Shown here in pieces: positions 51,576-60,739 of a stretch of DNA of 64,000 nt (positions are counted from its first letter, which is position 1; each line of letters begins with the position of its first letter). Origin of the DNA: Elusimicrobia bacterium RIFOXYA12_FULL_51_18. GTDB lineage: Bacteria > Elusimicrobiota > Elusimicrobia > Elusimicrobiales > UBA9959. The stretch is taken from positions 1-64,000 of the forward strand of contig MGVA01000033.1 in assembly GCA_001800245.1 (NCBI GenBank). The letters are read 5' to 3'. The notes beneath the pieces were generated by a model. That model made no database searches and was not told the origin of the DNA. It saw nothing but the letters and a program-made list of their open reading frames with translations. A program made the position numbers and the translations under genes.

Positions 51576-51584
51576 AGTATAGCA
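51576..51584 (-). promoter_or_regulatory. Extended -10 promoter of tRNA-Tyr
   Basis: On the minus strand TGC-TATACT, 56 nt before the tRNA 5' end. There is no convincing -35. The same TGC-TA motif is seen at several other starts in the window. Confidence 0.45.
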
Positions 51585-51744
51585 AAAAATAAATACCTGA
51601 AAATGCCGGATTCTCCGCCCCCTCCAGGTCGGGGCCCGGTAGTTCCGCAAAAATAGTATAATTAAAGAAGTATTAATAAAACTTATAACCTTTAACCTTT
51701 TCAGCCGCCTATTGTCGTCGTCCTTTTCGCGGGCAGGAGAATGT

Positions 51745-51978
51745 ATGTGCATCGCAGTACCCGGAAAAATACTTTCCATTGAAAATAATACCGCTGAGGT
51801 AAATTTCAGCGGGGCAAAAAGAAAAGTGGCGCTTGATCTGGTGCCCGGCGCCGGAAAAGGCGACTATGTCCTTGTCCACGCCGGATTCGCCATCACCGTG
51901 GTGGAGCAATCCGAAGCGGAAATAACTCTTAAACTTTTTGAGGAGATTTACAGCCGTGAAGACCTTAAGAAGCTCTAA
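51745..51978 (+). CDS. hypC: Hydrogenase maturation chaperone HypC
   Basis: A 77-residue protein starting at the ATG at 51745, because mature HypC must begin MC (MCIAVPGKI); the track start at 51712 is rejected. AGGAGA precedes it. Cys2 holds iron during delivery of the Fe(CN)2CO group with HypD. The ending LKLFEEIYS overlaps the hypD start by 23 nt. Confidence 0.96.
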   Translation: MCIAVPGKILSIENNTAEVNFSGAKRKVALDLVPGAGKGDYVLVHAGFAITVVEQSEAEITLKLFEEIYSREDLKKL

Positions 51979-53086
51979 CCGTTTTGAATCCCCTCTTTGG
52001 CGCGACAAGTCGCTGGCCGCTTCGGCGCTTGAGGAAATGCGGCGCCTGGCGGCGGCCGCCGCCGCGCATACTGGCAGGGATACGGCCATAATGGAGGTCT
52101 GCGGCTCGCACACGATGGCCATAGCGGCCAGTGGTATGCGCCGTCTTTTTCCCAAAGGTCTGAAAATGCTTTCGGGGCCCGGCTGCCCTGTCTGCGTCAC
52201 CGCGCAGGGTGATATAGATCTGATCCTTGAACTGGCCGCGCGTCCCGGAGTCACCATAGCCACTTTCGGAGACATGCTCAAGGTGAAAGGCTCCGGCGGC
52301 CTGGACCTCCAGTCAATGCGTGAGAAAGGGGCATCGGTAAACGTGGTGTACTCGCCCATGGACGCTCTGGAACTGGCGCGGGAAAACACCATGCGGCAGG
52401 TGGTTTTTGTCGGTGTGGGCTTCGAAACTACCGCGCCCGTGATAGCCGGCACGGTGCTGCGCGCCAGGGCCGGAAAAGTTGAGAATTTTTCCGTGATCCC
52501 GCTTTTTAAGCTGGTCCCGCCGGCTTTGGAACTTCTGTTGAAGGATCCCAGCCATAGTATTTCCGGTTTCATGCTGCCCGGCCATGTCAGCGCCATCATC
52601 GGACTCAAACCTTACCGGTTTGTGGCCGCGAAATACTCGGTCCCGTGCGTGGTGACGGGGTTTGAGCCGCTGGATATCCTTACCGGCATCAATATGCTGC
52701 TCCGACAGATCGTTTCAGGCAGCCCGGCCGTAGAATCCGAATACGACCGCGTGGTTAAGTCCGAAGGCAATCCGCGGGCTTTGGAAATAATGCGGGAAGT
52801 TTTTTCCGTTACCGGCGCCCGCTGGCGTTCCATAGGTTTGATAGAAGGATCCGGATTAGGTTTTAGCCGCGCATTCGCCGGATTTGACGCCGTGAGGCGT
52901 TTTAAATTGTCTTACCGCGCCGCGCCGGAACCGAAAGGCTGCATCTGCGGAAGCGTTCTGATGGGGAAAGCCCTGCCCGCCGATTGCGCGCTTTTCGGCA
53001 AAGCATGTTCGCCGTCTAATGCGGTGGGGCCCTGCATGGTCTCTTCAGAGGGTGCGTGCGCGGCCTGGTTCAAATACGGAGGATGA
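51956..53086 (+). CDS. hypD: Hydrogenase maturation factor HypD
   Basis: About 376 residues from a GTG at 51956; GAGGAG lies 10 nt ahead inside hypC, and the track start (51938) would read more of hypC. HypD assembles the Fe(CN)2CO moiety of [NiFe] hydrogenase. Conserved parts are MEVCGSHTMAI, the GPGCPVC motif, VGFETTAPVIA, PGHVSAIIG and the C-terminal cysteines GCICG...CALFGKACSP binding a 4Fe-4S cluster. Confidence 0.96.
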   Translation: MKTLRSSNRFESPLWRDKSLAASALEEMRRLAAAAAAHTGRDTAIMEVCGSHTMAIAASGMRRLFPKGLKMLSGPGCPVCVTAQGDIDLILELAARPGVTIATFGDMLKVKGSGGLDLQSMREKGASVNVVYSPMDALELARENTMRQVVFVGVGFETTAPVIAGTVLRARAGKVENFSVIPLFKLVPPALELLLKDPSHSISGFMLPGHVSAIIGLKPYRFVAAKYSVPCVVTGFEPLDILTGINMLLRQIVSGSPAVESEYDRVVKSEGNPRALEIMREVFSVTGARWRSIGLIEGSGLGFSRAFAGFDAVRRFKLSYRAAPEPKGCICGSVLMGKALPADCALFGKACSPSNAVGPCMVSSEGACAAWFKYGG

Positions 53087-53177
53087 AAAAACGGTTTAAG
53101 GCCGCAGGCGGCAGGTAGCGGGTTTTAGATCCGCTTCCATTGCAACCTGTAACCCGGCCTTTTGACCTTCACTGATT

Positions 53178-54089
53178 ATGAACATTGAAACTTTAAAAGT
53201 TTTCAGAGACCTGGTGGATACCGACAGCTTCTCAAAGACCGCGGAACTTAATTATATCTCGCAGTCGGCCGTAAGCCAGCAGGTGAAAAAATTGGAACTG
53301 GTCCTTCGTTGCAGGCTGTTCAACCGGGTGGCCAATAAGATAGCGCTCACTTCCTGCGGAGAGAAGTTTTATGAAACTTCCAAGAGAGTGGTCCTGCTTT
53401 ATGAGAATTCCCTGGTCAGCATCAAGCAGCTTTCCGCTTCAACGGCTTCTGAGGAAATAAGGATCTCCACTATTTACAGCGTCGGAGTTTATCTGTTGCA
53501 GGATTATATTAAAAAGTTTATGACCGACTACCCCAGCACCAAGGTGAGCGTGGAGTACCGCCAGTTCTCGCAGATCCATGGCGATATCGTTTCCGGCCGC
53601 GCGGATTTCGGCATCATGGCCTGCCCTTACCGCAAACTGTCGGGTATCACCATGCTTCCTATCGGCGAAGATGAGATGGTGCTTCTGACCGGTATGGGGG
53701 ATAAATTGGCCCAGAAACGATCGGTGGCGGTGCGCGAAGTCGCCGGCCGGGACTTTATTTTTTTTGACAAAGTCGTCCCATCCAGAAAATATGTGGATAT
53801 TTTCCTGAAAGAGCACGGAGTGAAGGTTAATATAAAGATGGAACTGGATAACATAGAGACCATAAAGACCGCCGTCTCTTCCGGGGTGGGGCTTTCCATT
53901 CTCCCGCTTTCGGCTATACGGGAGGATGAACGGGAGAGTAAACTGCATATCGTCCGGTTTACGGACGCGGAGGTTTCAAGGGCGCTATACCTGATTTATA
54001 ATAAGTCGCGCAAGCTTCCGGCTTCCGCTAAAGCTTTTCTGGAAATACTCCTAAAAAATTATAAACCTGTCGCGCCGGTTAAGGGCTGA
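53178..54089 (+). CDS. LysR-type transcriptional regulator within the hyp cluster
   Basis: A 303-residue LysR regulator. The N-terminal winged HTH (ETLKVFRDLVDTDSFSKTAELNYISQSAVSQQVKKLE) is followed by a periplasmic-binding-like co-inducer domain (about 90-295). It sits between hypD and hypE in the same direction and ends just before the hypE start (TGATATG), so it probably controls hydrogenase maturation or the hydrogenase itself. The effector is unknown. Confidence 0.93.
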   Translation: MNIETLKVFRDLVDTDSFSKTAELNYISQSAVSQQVKKLELVLRCRLFNRVANKIALTSCGEKFYETSKRVVLLYENSLVSIKQLSASTASEEIRISTIYSVGVYLLQDYIKKFMTDYPSTKVSVEYRQFSQIHGDIVSGRADFGIMACPYRKLSGITMLPIGEDEMVLLTGMGDKLAQKRSVAVREVAGRDFIFFDKVVPSRKYVDIFLKEHGVKVNIKMELDNIETIKTAVSSGVGLSILPLSAIREDERESKLHIVRFTDAEVSRALYLIYNKSRKLPASAKAFLEILLKNYKPVAPVKG

Positions 54090-54090
54090 T

Positions 54091-55104
54091 ATGATTTTTG
54101 AAAAAAATGTAAAGCTCGGGCATGGGAGCGGCGGTCGTATGACGCATGAGCTCATAGAGCGCCTGTTTCTCAAAACCTTCTATAATCCGGCTCTGGCGCC
54201 CCTTGAGGACGCCGCCGAGATCCGCGCGGGCAAAGAGCGCCTGGCTTTCACCACTGATTCTTACGTGGTGGACCCGCTTGAGTTCCCCGGCGCGGACATC
54301 GGACGCATCTCCGTCTGCGGGACCGTGAACGACCTTGCGGTGAAGGGCGCTAAACCTTTAGCCGTTTCGGCCGGGTTCATTATAGAGGAGGGGTTTCCTC
54401 TTTCCCGGCTTAAGAAGATTGTCAGTTCTATGCAAAAAGCCGCTCTGGAGGCCGGCGTCCGCGTAGTCACCGGGGACACTAAGGTTGTGGAAAAAGGCAA
54501 GGCCGACAAGCTTTTTATAAATACTTCCGGAGTCGGGCTTATTCCGAAGGGGCGGAGACTTTCTTCGGCCTTTATCCGCCACGGAGACGCTGTCATCCTC
54601 AGCGGCCGCCTGGCCGATCATGGTGTGGCGGTCATGAACGCGCGCAGCCGCCTGGGCCTTTCCGGAGATATTAAAAGCGACGCCGCGCCGCTTAACGCCA
54701 TGATAGCGCGCGCCCTCAAAGCTTCAGCGAATATAAGAGCTATCCGTGATATTACACGGGGGGGCTTGGGCACCGTTTTGAATGAAGCCGCTTTTGCCAG
54801 CGGGACCATTATAGAGATAGAAGAAAATTCTATCCCGGTAAGGCCGGCGGTGGAAAACGCCTGCCGTCTGCTGGGACTGGACCCGCTCTATGTGGCTAAT
54901 GAGGGGAAGGCTGTGTTTTTTGCCGCCGCCGCCGACGCGCCCGGAATAATTTCGGCCCTGCGCGCCGGCGAATATGGACGAGAAGCCTGCATTATCGGCC
55001 GGGTATTAAAAGACAAAAAGCCGCAGGTGCGTCTTAAAACATCGATAGGCGGGACCCGCCTTGTAATGATGCTTGAAGGTGAACAACTCCCCAGGATCTG
55101 CTGA
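54091..55104 (+). CDS. hypE: Hydrogenase expression/formation protein HypE
   Basis: A 337-residue PurM/ThiL-like ATPase that dehydrates HypE-bound carboxamide to the thiocyanate ligand donor. LGHGSGGRMTHELIERLF opens the protein, TTDSYVVDPLEFPG and GTVNDLAVKGAKP follow, and it ends in the diagnostic PRIC, whose Cys carries the cyanide group. Translational contact with lysR upstream and with the membrane gene downstream (TGATG overlap). Confidence 0.97.
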   Translation: MIFEKNVKLGHGSGGRMTHELIERLFLKTFYNPALAPLEDAAEIRAGKERLAFTTDSYVVDPLEFPGADIGRISVCGTVNDLAVKGAKPLAVSAGFIIEEGFPLSRLKKIVSSMQKAALEAGVRVVTGDTKVVEKGKADKLFINTSGVGLIPKGRRLSSAFIRHGDAVILSGRLADHGVAVMNARSRLGLSGDIKSDAAPLNAMIARALKASANIRAIRDITRGGLGTVLNEAAFASGTIIEIEENSIPVRPAVENACRLLGLDPLYVANEGKAVFFAAAADAPGIISALRAGEYGREACIIGRVLKDKKPQVRLKTSIGGTRLVMMLEGEQLPRIC

Positions 55105-55919
55105 TGAAAAAGGCTTTATACTGGGTGTTGAGCCTGACGATAACTTTGGTTTTTGCCGTTTTCCAGCGTGTGACAGGTCCCACCTACCCCCTTAAGAATA
55201 AAGTATTCCCGGACGGAACCGCGGCTGTTTCCTTCCGTTTGCCCAGGAGCTGCACTATAGGGGGGAAAGACTGTCTTATAAAGATAGACTCTCCGGAAAA
55301 AATAAAGGGATATGTTTCCTGGCGGCGCTATCCGGCCGGAGACTCCTGGACCAAAACAGAAATGCTGTACCGGGACGGGCTGCTGTCGGCGGGGCTGCCG
55401 GACCAGCCGCCGGCCGGAAAGCTGGAGTACAGGGTTTTTATAAAGCGCGAAAAAGGCGATCTGGAATTATACGCAAAGCCGGTGGTGGCCAGGTTTAAAG
55501 GGGTTGTTCCGGCGGCAATACTTATTCCGCACGTACTGTTTATGTTCCTTTTTATGTTGTTTTCGGTGCGCATCTTTATAACCGTTTTCACCATGGATAC
55601 TGTAATAAAGCACGCCGTAGTACTCAATATCCTATTCCTTATATTGGGCGGGTTCGTTTTGGGCCCGCTTACCCAGTTCTATGCTTTCGGCGCTTACTGG
55701 ACGGGCTGGCCCTTCGGCCATGACCTGACTGACAATAAAACATTGGTGATGCTGGCGTTCTGGTTAGCCGCGCTTTACGCGATCTTCAGGGCCGGGAATC
55801 CGAAGCCCTGGCTTTTAGCCGCCTTCTCCGTAACCGCGTTGGTTTACCTGGTGCCGCACAGCCTTTTCGGCAGCGAACTGGATTATTCCCAAAACCAGGT
55901 GACTAACGGTCGGAAATAG
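55104..55919 (+). CDS. Polytopic membrane protein of unknown function in the hyp cluster
   Basis: A 271-residue protein: one N-terminal TM, a beta-rich extracytoplasmic domain with two Cys (RSCTIGGKDCLIK) to about residue 130, then about four TM helices and a motif with many aromatic and polar residues (FGAYWTGWPFGHDLTDNKT). The His and Trp in this membrane segment recall haem- or quinone-handling proteins, but I cannot name a family. It lies between hypE and hypF with overlapping start, so a link with a membrane hydrogenase is plausible. Confidence 0.6.
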   Translation: MKKALYWVLSLTITLVFAVFQRVTGPTYPLKNKVFPDGTAAVSFRLPRSCTIGGKDCLIKIDSPEKIKGYVSWRRYPAGDSWTKTEMLYRDGLLSAGLPDQPPAGKLEYRVFIKREKGDLELYAKPVVARFKGVVPAAILIPHVLFMFLFMLFSVRIFITVFTMDTVIKHAVVLNILFLILGGFVLGPLTQFYAFGAYWTGWPFGHDLTDNKTLVMLAFWLAALYAIFRAGNPKPWLLAAFSVTALVYLVPHSLFGSELDYSQNQVTNGRK

Positions 55920-55993
55920 ACCGCTGAAAACTGGAAACATGGTTGCAGCGCCGTTCCGCAAAATCTCTGATCCCGGAACCTGCTATAAAATTT

Positions 55994-58384
55994 ATGTCAC
56001 CAGTGTTAAGGAAGAGGATATTTATTAAAGGCGTTGTCCAGGGAGTGGGCTTCCGGCCGCACGTCTATAGGCTCGCCCTCGAACGCCGCCTCTCAGGCTG
56101 GGTGAAGAACGACGCCTCCGGAGTTACGATAGAAGCCCAGGGGGCCGGCGGGGAACTTTCGCGCTTTATAAAGGACCTTAAAATCCGGAAGCCGCCGGCC
56201 GCGCGGATAGATTCGCTTATAACTTCCGACCGTCCCATCGGGACGGATAAATGTTTCGCCATAGTAAAAAGCGGGGGAAAAGCTGAAGCGCAAGCGCGTA
56301 TTCCCGCCGATCTGGCTCTTTGCGCCGATTGCCGCGGAGAACTTCTGGACCCTTCGGACCGGCGGTATTTATATCCCTTTACCAATTGCACCAATTGCGG
56401 TCCGCGCTTTACCATAGTAAAACGCATCCCTTATGACCGGCCGCTGACCACGATGAAAAGTTTTAAGATGTGCCCAAAGTGCCTGGCGGAATACCGGGAC
56501 CCGCTGGACCGGCGGTTTCACGCCCAGCCTAATGCTTGTCCTGTTTGCGGCCCGAAAGTCAGCGCCTTCCGCTGCGGCCGTAAACTTATCCCGCTGTCCA
56601 ACCGCGAAGCGGGCGGCAGGGGGGGGGAGGCTTTGCCCGCGAAGCAGGCGGGCGGGGTTAACGGGTTTTATGCCATTGAACTGGCGGCTGAATTTTTAAT
56701 GAAAGGCAAAATAGTCGCTCTTCAGAGCCTGGGCGGATTTCATCTGGCGTGTGACGCAGGCAATGCCGCGGCTATAGGCAGGCTGCGGCGTTTTAAGGAC
56801 AGACCGGCCAAACCGTTCGCTGTGATGACCGATACGCTCGCGGGCGCGGAAAGTTTCTGTCTTCTCTCAGGACCTGAGCGTACGGCGCTGGAATCTGCCG
56901 GGGCGCCGGTGGTCATGTTGAAGAAAAAAAAGCCGGATGCTCTAGGCCCGGTTGCGCCTGGACTTGACACCATCGGTGTGATGCTGGCCTACACTCCTAT
57001 ACACACGGCGTTGTTCCGGCTGCTGCGCTCTGGCGGTTTTAAAGGTTTCCTGGTCATGACTTCCGGCAATCTTCGGGATGAACCGATAGCCAGAGACCGC
57101 GCGGAGGCCGAAAAAAGCCTGGGCGCCATGGCCGACCTTATTCTATTCCACGACAGGGAAATACATAACCGGATCGATGATTCCGTGGGCTTTTACGCCG
57201 GAGGAGCTTTCCGACTTGTCCGCAGGGCGCGCGGTTATGTTCCCGAATCGGTGCAACTGGGCGGCTGGGCGGCAAAGCGGCTTGGCGGCAAGGAGGCGCT
57301 GGGCTGCGGAGCGGATTTGAAAAGCGCCTTCTGTCTAACCCGCGGAGATTCTGCGTTCCTTTCGCAGTATATCGGCGACCAAAGCGAATATGGGAACCAG
57401 TGTTTTTATGCCGAGACGCTCGCCAAGACAAAATCTCTTTTGAAAGTCAGACCCGGCGTGATCGCCCATGACCTCCATCCGGATTATCATTCTTCAAATT
57501 ACGCCCGTGCGCTTAAAGGTATTAAAGTCCCGGTCCAGCATCATGTGGCGCATGTCCTGAGCGTCGCGGCCGAACAGGGCATCACAGGCCCTTTTATCGG
57601 CGCGGCGTTGGACGGCACGGGTTACGGTACCGACGGGAATATCTGGGGTTCCGAATTCTTTGTCATAAGGGAAAATAAGGGCTGGACCTGGCACAGGGCC
57701 GCCCACCTTAAATATTTTGCCCTGCCCGGTGGAGACGCCGCTGCGGCGGAAGTCTGGCGTTCCGCCCTCCCGTTGGTGATGGAGGCACTGGGGCCGGACT
57801 GGCGTAAGGAGGCCGGAAGCTGTTTTAGCGGGGTGGACGCTAAAGTTCTCGCGGCTGTGGAAAAGATCACGGCTAATGGCATAAACGCCCCCCTGACTTC
57901 CAGCATGGGCCGGCTTTTTGACGCTATAAGTTTTATCGCGGGTCTGGGGGCCGAGGCCACGTACGAAGGTCAGCGGGCCATGGAACTTGAAAGCCTGATC
58001 GTCAGGGTGCCAAACCGTCCCTATATTTTCGGCCTTCAGAAACAGGACGGGGCTTTTATAATAGATCCGTCGAAAGCGGTCTTAGCCGCTTTGCGCGAGC
58101 GGGGCGGTCGGCGGGCTCAGGTTATTTCCGAAAGATTTCATTCGGGGTTGGCCGATATGCTGGTTAATACGGTTTCCGCTATTGGCCGTGATACCGGAAT
58201 AACCACTGTGGCCTTATCGGGCGGCGTTTTCCAGAACCGGACGCTTCTCACCCTCGGTATGGAAAGACTGGAACGCGAAGGTTTTAAAGTCTTCGCAAAT
58301 GAGACGGTCCCGGCCAATGACGGCGGGATAGCGCTTGGCCAGGTTTACTACGCCCTTAAAGGCTTTCGAGAGGTTCGGGAGTGA
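55994..58384 (+). CDS. hypF: Carbamoyltransferase HypF
   Basis: About 796 residues from the ATG at 55994 (MSPVLRKRIFIKGVVQGVGF); the track start at 55943 adds non-family sequence. HypF makes carbamoyl adenylate and loads HypE. Domains: acylphosphatase (GVVQGVGFRPHVYRLA), two zinc fingers (CADC...CTNC, CPKC...CPVC), YrdC-like (about 230-420) and Kae1-like C-terminal domain (VQHHVAHVLSVAAEQG, LDGTGYGTDG). Slightly longer than E. coli HypF because of a Gly-rich insert (about 195-225). Confidence 0.96.
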   Translation: MSPVLRKRIFIKGVVQGVGFRPHVYRLALERRLSGWVKNDASGVTIEAQGAGGELSRFIKDLKIRKPPAARIDSLITSDRPIGTDKCFAIVKSGGKAEAQARIPADLALCADCRGELLDPSDRRYLYPFTNCTNCGPRFTIVKRIPYDRPLTTMKSFKMCPKCLAEYRDPLDRRFHAQPNACPVCGPKVSAFRCGRKLIPLSNREAGGRGGEALPAKQAGGVNGFYAIELAAEFLMKGKIVALQSLGGFHLACDAGNAAAIGRLRRFKDRPAKPFAVMTDTLAGAESFCLLSGPERTALESAGAPVVMLKKKKPDALGPVAPGLDTIGVMLAYTPIHTALFRLLRSGGFKGFLVMTSGNLRDEPIARDRAEAEKSLGAMADLILFHDREIHNRIDDSVGFYAGGAFRLVRRARGYVPESVQLGGWAAKRLGGKEALGCGADLKSAFCLTRGDSAFLSQYIGDQSEYGNQCFYAETLAKTKSLLKVRPGVIAHDLHPDYHSSNYARALKGIKVPVQHHVAHVLSVAAEQGITGPFIGAALDGTGYGTDGNIWGSEFFVIRENKGWTWHRAAHLKYFALPGGDAAAAEVWRSALPLVMEALGPDWRKEAGSCFSGVDAKVLAAVEKITANGINAPLTSSMGRLFDAISFIAGLGAEATYEGQRAMELESLIVRVPNRPYIFGLQKQDGAFIIDPSKAVLAALRERGGRRAQVISERFHSGLADMLVNTVSAIGRDTGITTVALSGGVFQNRTLLTLGMERLEREGFKVFANETVPANDGGIALGQVYYALKGFREVRE

Positions 58385-58477
58385 TTTGTTTGCCGGGTGG
58401 CTGTCAGTCCCCGGATTTATTCGCTTTTGTCCGCGGTGCGGCCGTAAAAGCCGGGTTTTAAAATGAACGGGGGGACT

Positions 58478-59068
58478 ATGGAGATTCAAACCAGGGAATT
58501 CTTTGACCGCCATGCGGCGAAATGGGACAGTTATGAAAAGCCGGAGATCGTCCCGATTATAAACGCTATTTTAGACCGCATCGGGGTTTCCCAGGAGGAC
58601 GAGCTGCTGGATGTGGGCTGCGGTACGGGAATACTTGCGTCCCATTTTGAAAAACGCGGCGTGAAAAAAATGTCCGCCATGGACATTGCTCCGGAAATGG
58701 TGAAAGAATATCTCAGGAAGTTCCCCGGCCGGAAAGTGGTATGCGGCGATTATGAGGAACCCGGAGTTTTCCCCCCGGACTTTTTCACAAAAATTATTAT
58801 TTTTAACGCTTTCCCGCATTTTTACGATCGAAAAAAGATTTTTGAAAACTCATATCGTTATCTCAAACCGGGCGGAGGTCTTTATATAGTTCATTCCATG
58901 ACCCGCGCGGACCTTGACCGGCATCACCGTGAAGCCGGCGCGGAGGTGGCGGACCATATGCTGTATTCCAACGCCGGGTTTAAGGAACTTTATGCCGGCG
59001 CGGGCTTTAAAGATGCGGAAGTGGACGACAACGGCCCTTTCTTTTCTAAAGGCGCCAAGCCGGTTTGA
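58478..59068 (+). CDS. Class I SAM-dependent methyltransferase
   Basis: About 196 residues from the ATG at 58478, preceded by GGGGGGAC; the track start at 58463 lacks a ribosome site. It has a Rossmann methyltransferase core with motif I LLDVGCGTGILASHF, an acidic loop SAMDIAPEMV and FNAFPHFYDRKKIFEN. C-terminal additions are short. Substrate unknown. It follows hypF by about 90 nt. Confidence 0.9.
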   Translation: MEIQTREFFDRHAAKWDSYEKPEIVPIINAILDRIGVSQEDELLDVGCGTGILASHFEKRGVKKMSAMDIAPEMVKEYLRKFPGRKVVCGDYEEPGVFPPDFFTKIIIFNAFPHFYDRKKIFENSYRYLKPGGGLYIVHSMTRADLDRHHREAGAEVADHMLYSNAGFKELYAGAGFKDAEVDDNGPFFSKGAKPV

Positions 59069-59135
59069 TCTTACAGTCTTGTTTATCCGGGCTTTTTTAT
59101 CGGATCTGAAAATATGCTACATTTTGTTATTCCAA

Positions 59136-59180
59136 ATCCCGCGGTTTATTTCGGTCCCCGTTGGAAAAACAGGCGGATAA
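59136..59180 (+). repeat. Family E repeat fragment upstream of the pilT-like gene
   Basis: AAATCCCGCGGTTTATTTCG...CCGTTGGAAAAACAGGCG matches 45150-45192 over about 40 nt with several changes. Non-coding. Confidence 0.4.
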
Positions 59181-59266
59181 AATAGCGCTGGAATCTTGGC
59201 CGGCAAGTGTCGTATCGTAGCGCCGATGTTCGGGCGCAATCTTAGACGGACATTTTAAGAGGTAAT

Positions 59267-60739
59267 ATGGCGCAACTGGATAAACTTATTGAAAAAATAC
59301 AGGCGGGTCAGGAAATAATATTGGAGTCCGGCAAGGCCCCGGTTTTAAAGAGCGAGTCCGGTTCCGCGCCGATGTTGAGCCAGCAGCTCTCTATTTTGCA
59401 GCTCACAGGTTTAATACAGGAAATAGCGCCTGTTGGCCTCCGGGAGCTGGTAGCGCAGCATACGACGGTGAAGTTCGAATATGCCATAGGAACTAAAACA
59501 GTGGCGGTCGCCTGCGGGTCAGAAGGCGACCAGTTTACGGCTAGAATATCCATGGGCGTTCGGAACGGGAACGGAGCCGCGTCCGAGCATCAGTTTGCCG
59601 CAAAGCCTGAGGCGGTTTGTCAGCCCTCTTCGGGGCAGGAGGCTGAGCCGGAGATAAACCTTCTGTTGCGCAAGATGTTCAAAATGGGGGCATCGGATCT
59701 GCACCTGACGTCCTCCCATCGGCCAATGGTTCGTGTAAATGGCGATATGCGGGAACTTTCCGACCAGTCTGTAATACACCAGGATCAAATGGGCGTTCTT
59801 CTCAGCGCTATTATGCCCGCGCACAACGCGGCGCAATTTAATGAGATCCACGATACCGATTTTGCCCATGAAATAACGGGCCTGGCGCGTTTCCGCGTTA
59901 ATGTCTTTATGGACAGGTTCGGCATGGGCGCCGTTTTTCGCCAGATACCTATGGAGATCGTGACGGCCGAGAAACTTGGCCTTTCCAAGGAAATAATGGA
60001 TCTCTGTTTTCTTTCCAAAGGCCTAGTGCTGGTGACCGGCCCGACCGGCTCGGGCAAGTCAACCACCCTTTGCGCTTTGGTGGACTTTATAAACCGCCAT
60101 CGCAAGGACCATATCATAACCATAGAAGACCCGATAGAGTTCGTGCACCAGAAGAAGCATTGTCTTATAAATCAGCGCGAAGTGCATGTTCACACGCGGT
60201 CGTTCTCACAGGCTCTGCGCGCGGCTCTGCGCGAGGATCCGGATATAGTGCTGGTGGGGGAAATGCGCGATCTGGAAACCATATCTATAGCCATCGAGAC
60301 GGCGGAAACGGGGCATCTGGTTTTCGGGACTCTTCATACCACAACCGCGGCATCCACGGTGGACCGTATAATAGACCAGTTCCCGGCCGACAGGCAGTCG
60401 CAGATAAGAACCATGCTTTCCACCTCGCTCAAGGGTGTCATTTCCCAGACTTTGTGTAAGAAGATCGGAGGCGGCCGAGTGGCGGCCATGGAGGCGCTCT
60501 TTGTAAACAGCGCCGTGGCCAATCTTATACGCGAAGGAAAGATATACCAGATCCCCTCGATAATGCAGACCGGTAAAAAACAGGGGATGACTATGCTCGG
60601 CGAAGTGCTCTTCAAATACGTTGTTGACAAGGTTGTTGCGCCTGAGGAGGCATATATCAAGGCCACGGATAAGCCGGCTTTCGTCGCCATGCTGAAATCC
60701 AAGGGCATAACGCTGCATTTGGCCGGGCTTGAAGATTAG
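59267..60739 (+). CDS. PilT-like retraction ATPase with an extra N-terminal domain
   Basis: A 490-residue protein. The PilT part (about 125-490) has SDLHLTSSHRPMVRVNGDM, Walker A GPTGSGKSTT, ITIEDPIEFVH, Walker B DPDIVLVGEMRDLET, and HLVFGTLHTTTA, which together indicate pilus retraction. The first 110 residues look like a degenerate second copy of the PilT N-domain (GQEIILESGKAPVLKSESG...LIQEIAPVGLRELV). AAGAGG precedes the ATG. The stop shares a base with the next gene's GTG. Confidence 0.92.
   Translation: MAQLDKLIEKIQAGQEIILESGKAPVLKSESGSAPMLSQQLSILQLTGLIQEIAPVGLRELVAQHTTVKFEYAIGTKTVAVACGSEGDQFTARISMGVRNGNGAASEHQFAAKPEAVCQPSSGQEAEPEINLLLRKMFKMGASDLHLTSSHRPMVRVNGDMRELSDQSVIHQDQMGVLLSAIMPAHNAAQFNEIHDTDFAHEITGLARFRVNVFMDRFGMGAVFRQIPMEIVTAEKLGLSKEIMDLCFLSKGLVLVTGPTGSGKSTTLCALVDFINRHRKDHIITIEDPIEFVHQKKHCLINQREVHVHTRSFSQALRAALREDPDIVLVGEMRDLETISIAIETAETGHLVFGTLHTTTAASTVDRIIDQFPADRQSQIRTMLSTSLKGVISQTLCKKIGGGRVAAMEALFVNSAVANLIREGKIYQIPSIMQTGKKQGMTMLGEVLFKYVVDKVVAPEEAYIKATDKPAFVAMLKSKGITLHLAGLED

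Noticed and set aside
51299-51577. 92-codon ORF spanning repeat and tRNA-Tyr
   Set aside because: It is made of a family C repeat and the antisense of tRNA-Tyr; a well-known type of false ORF.
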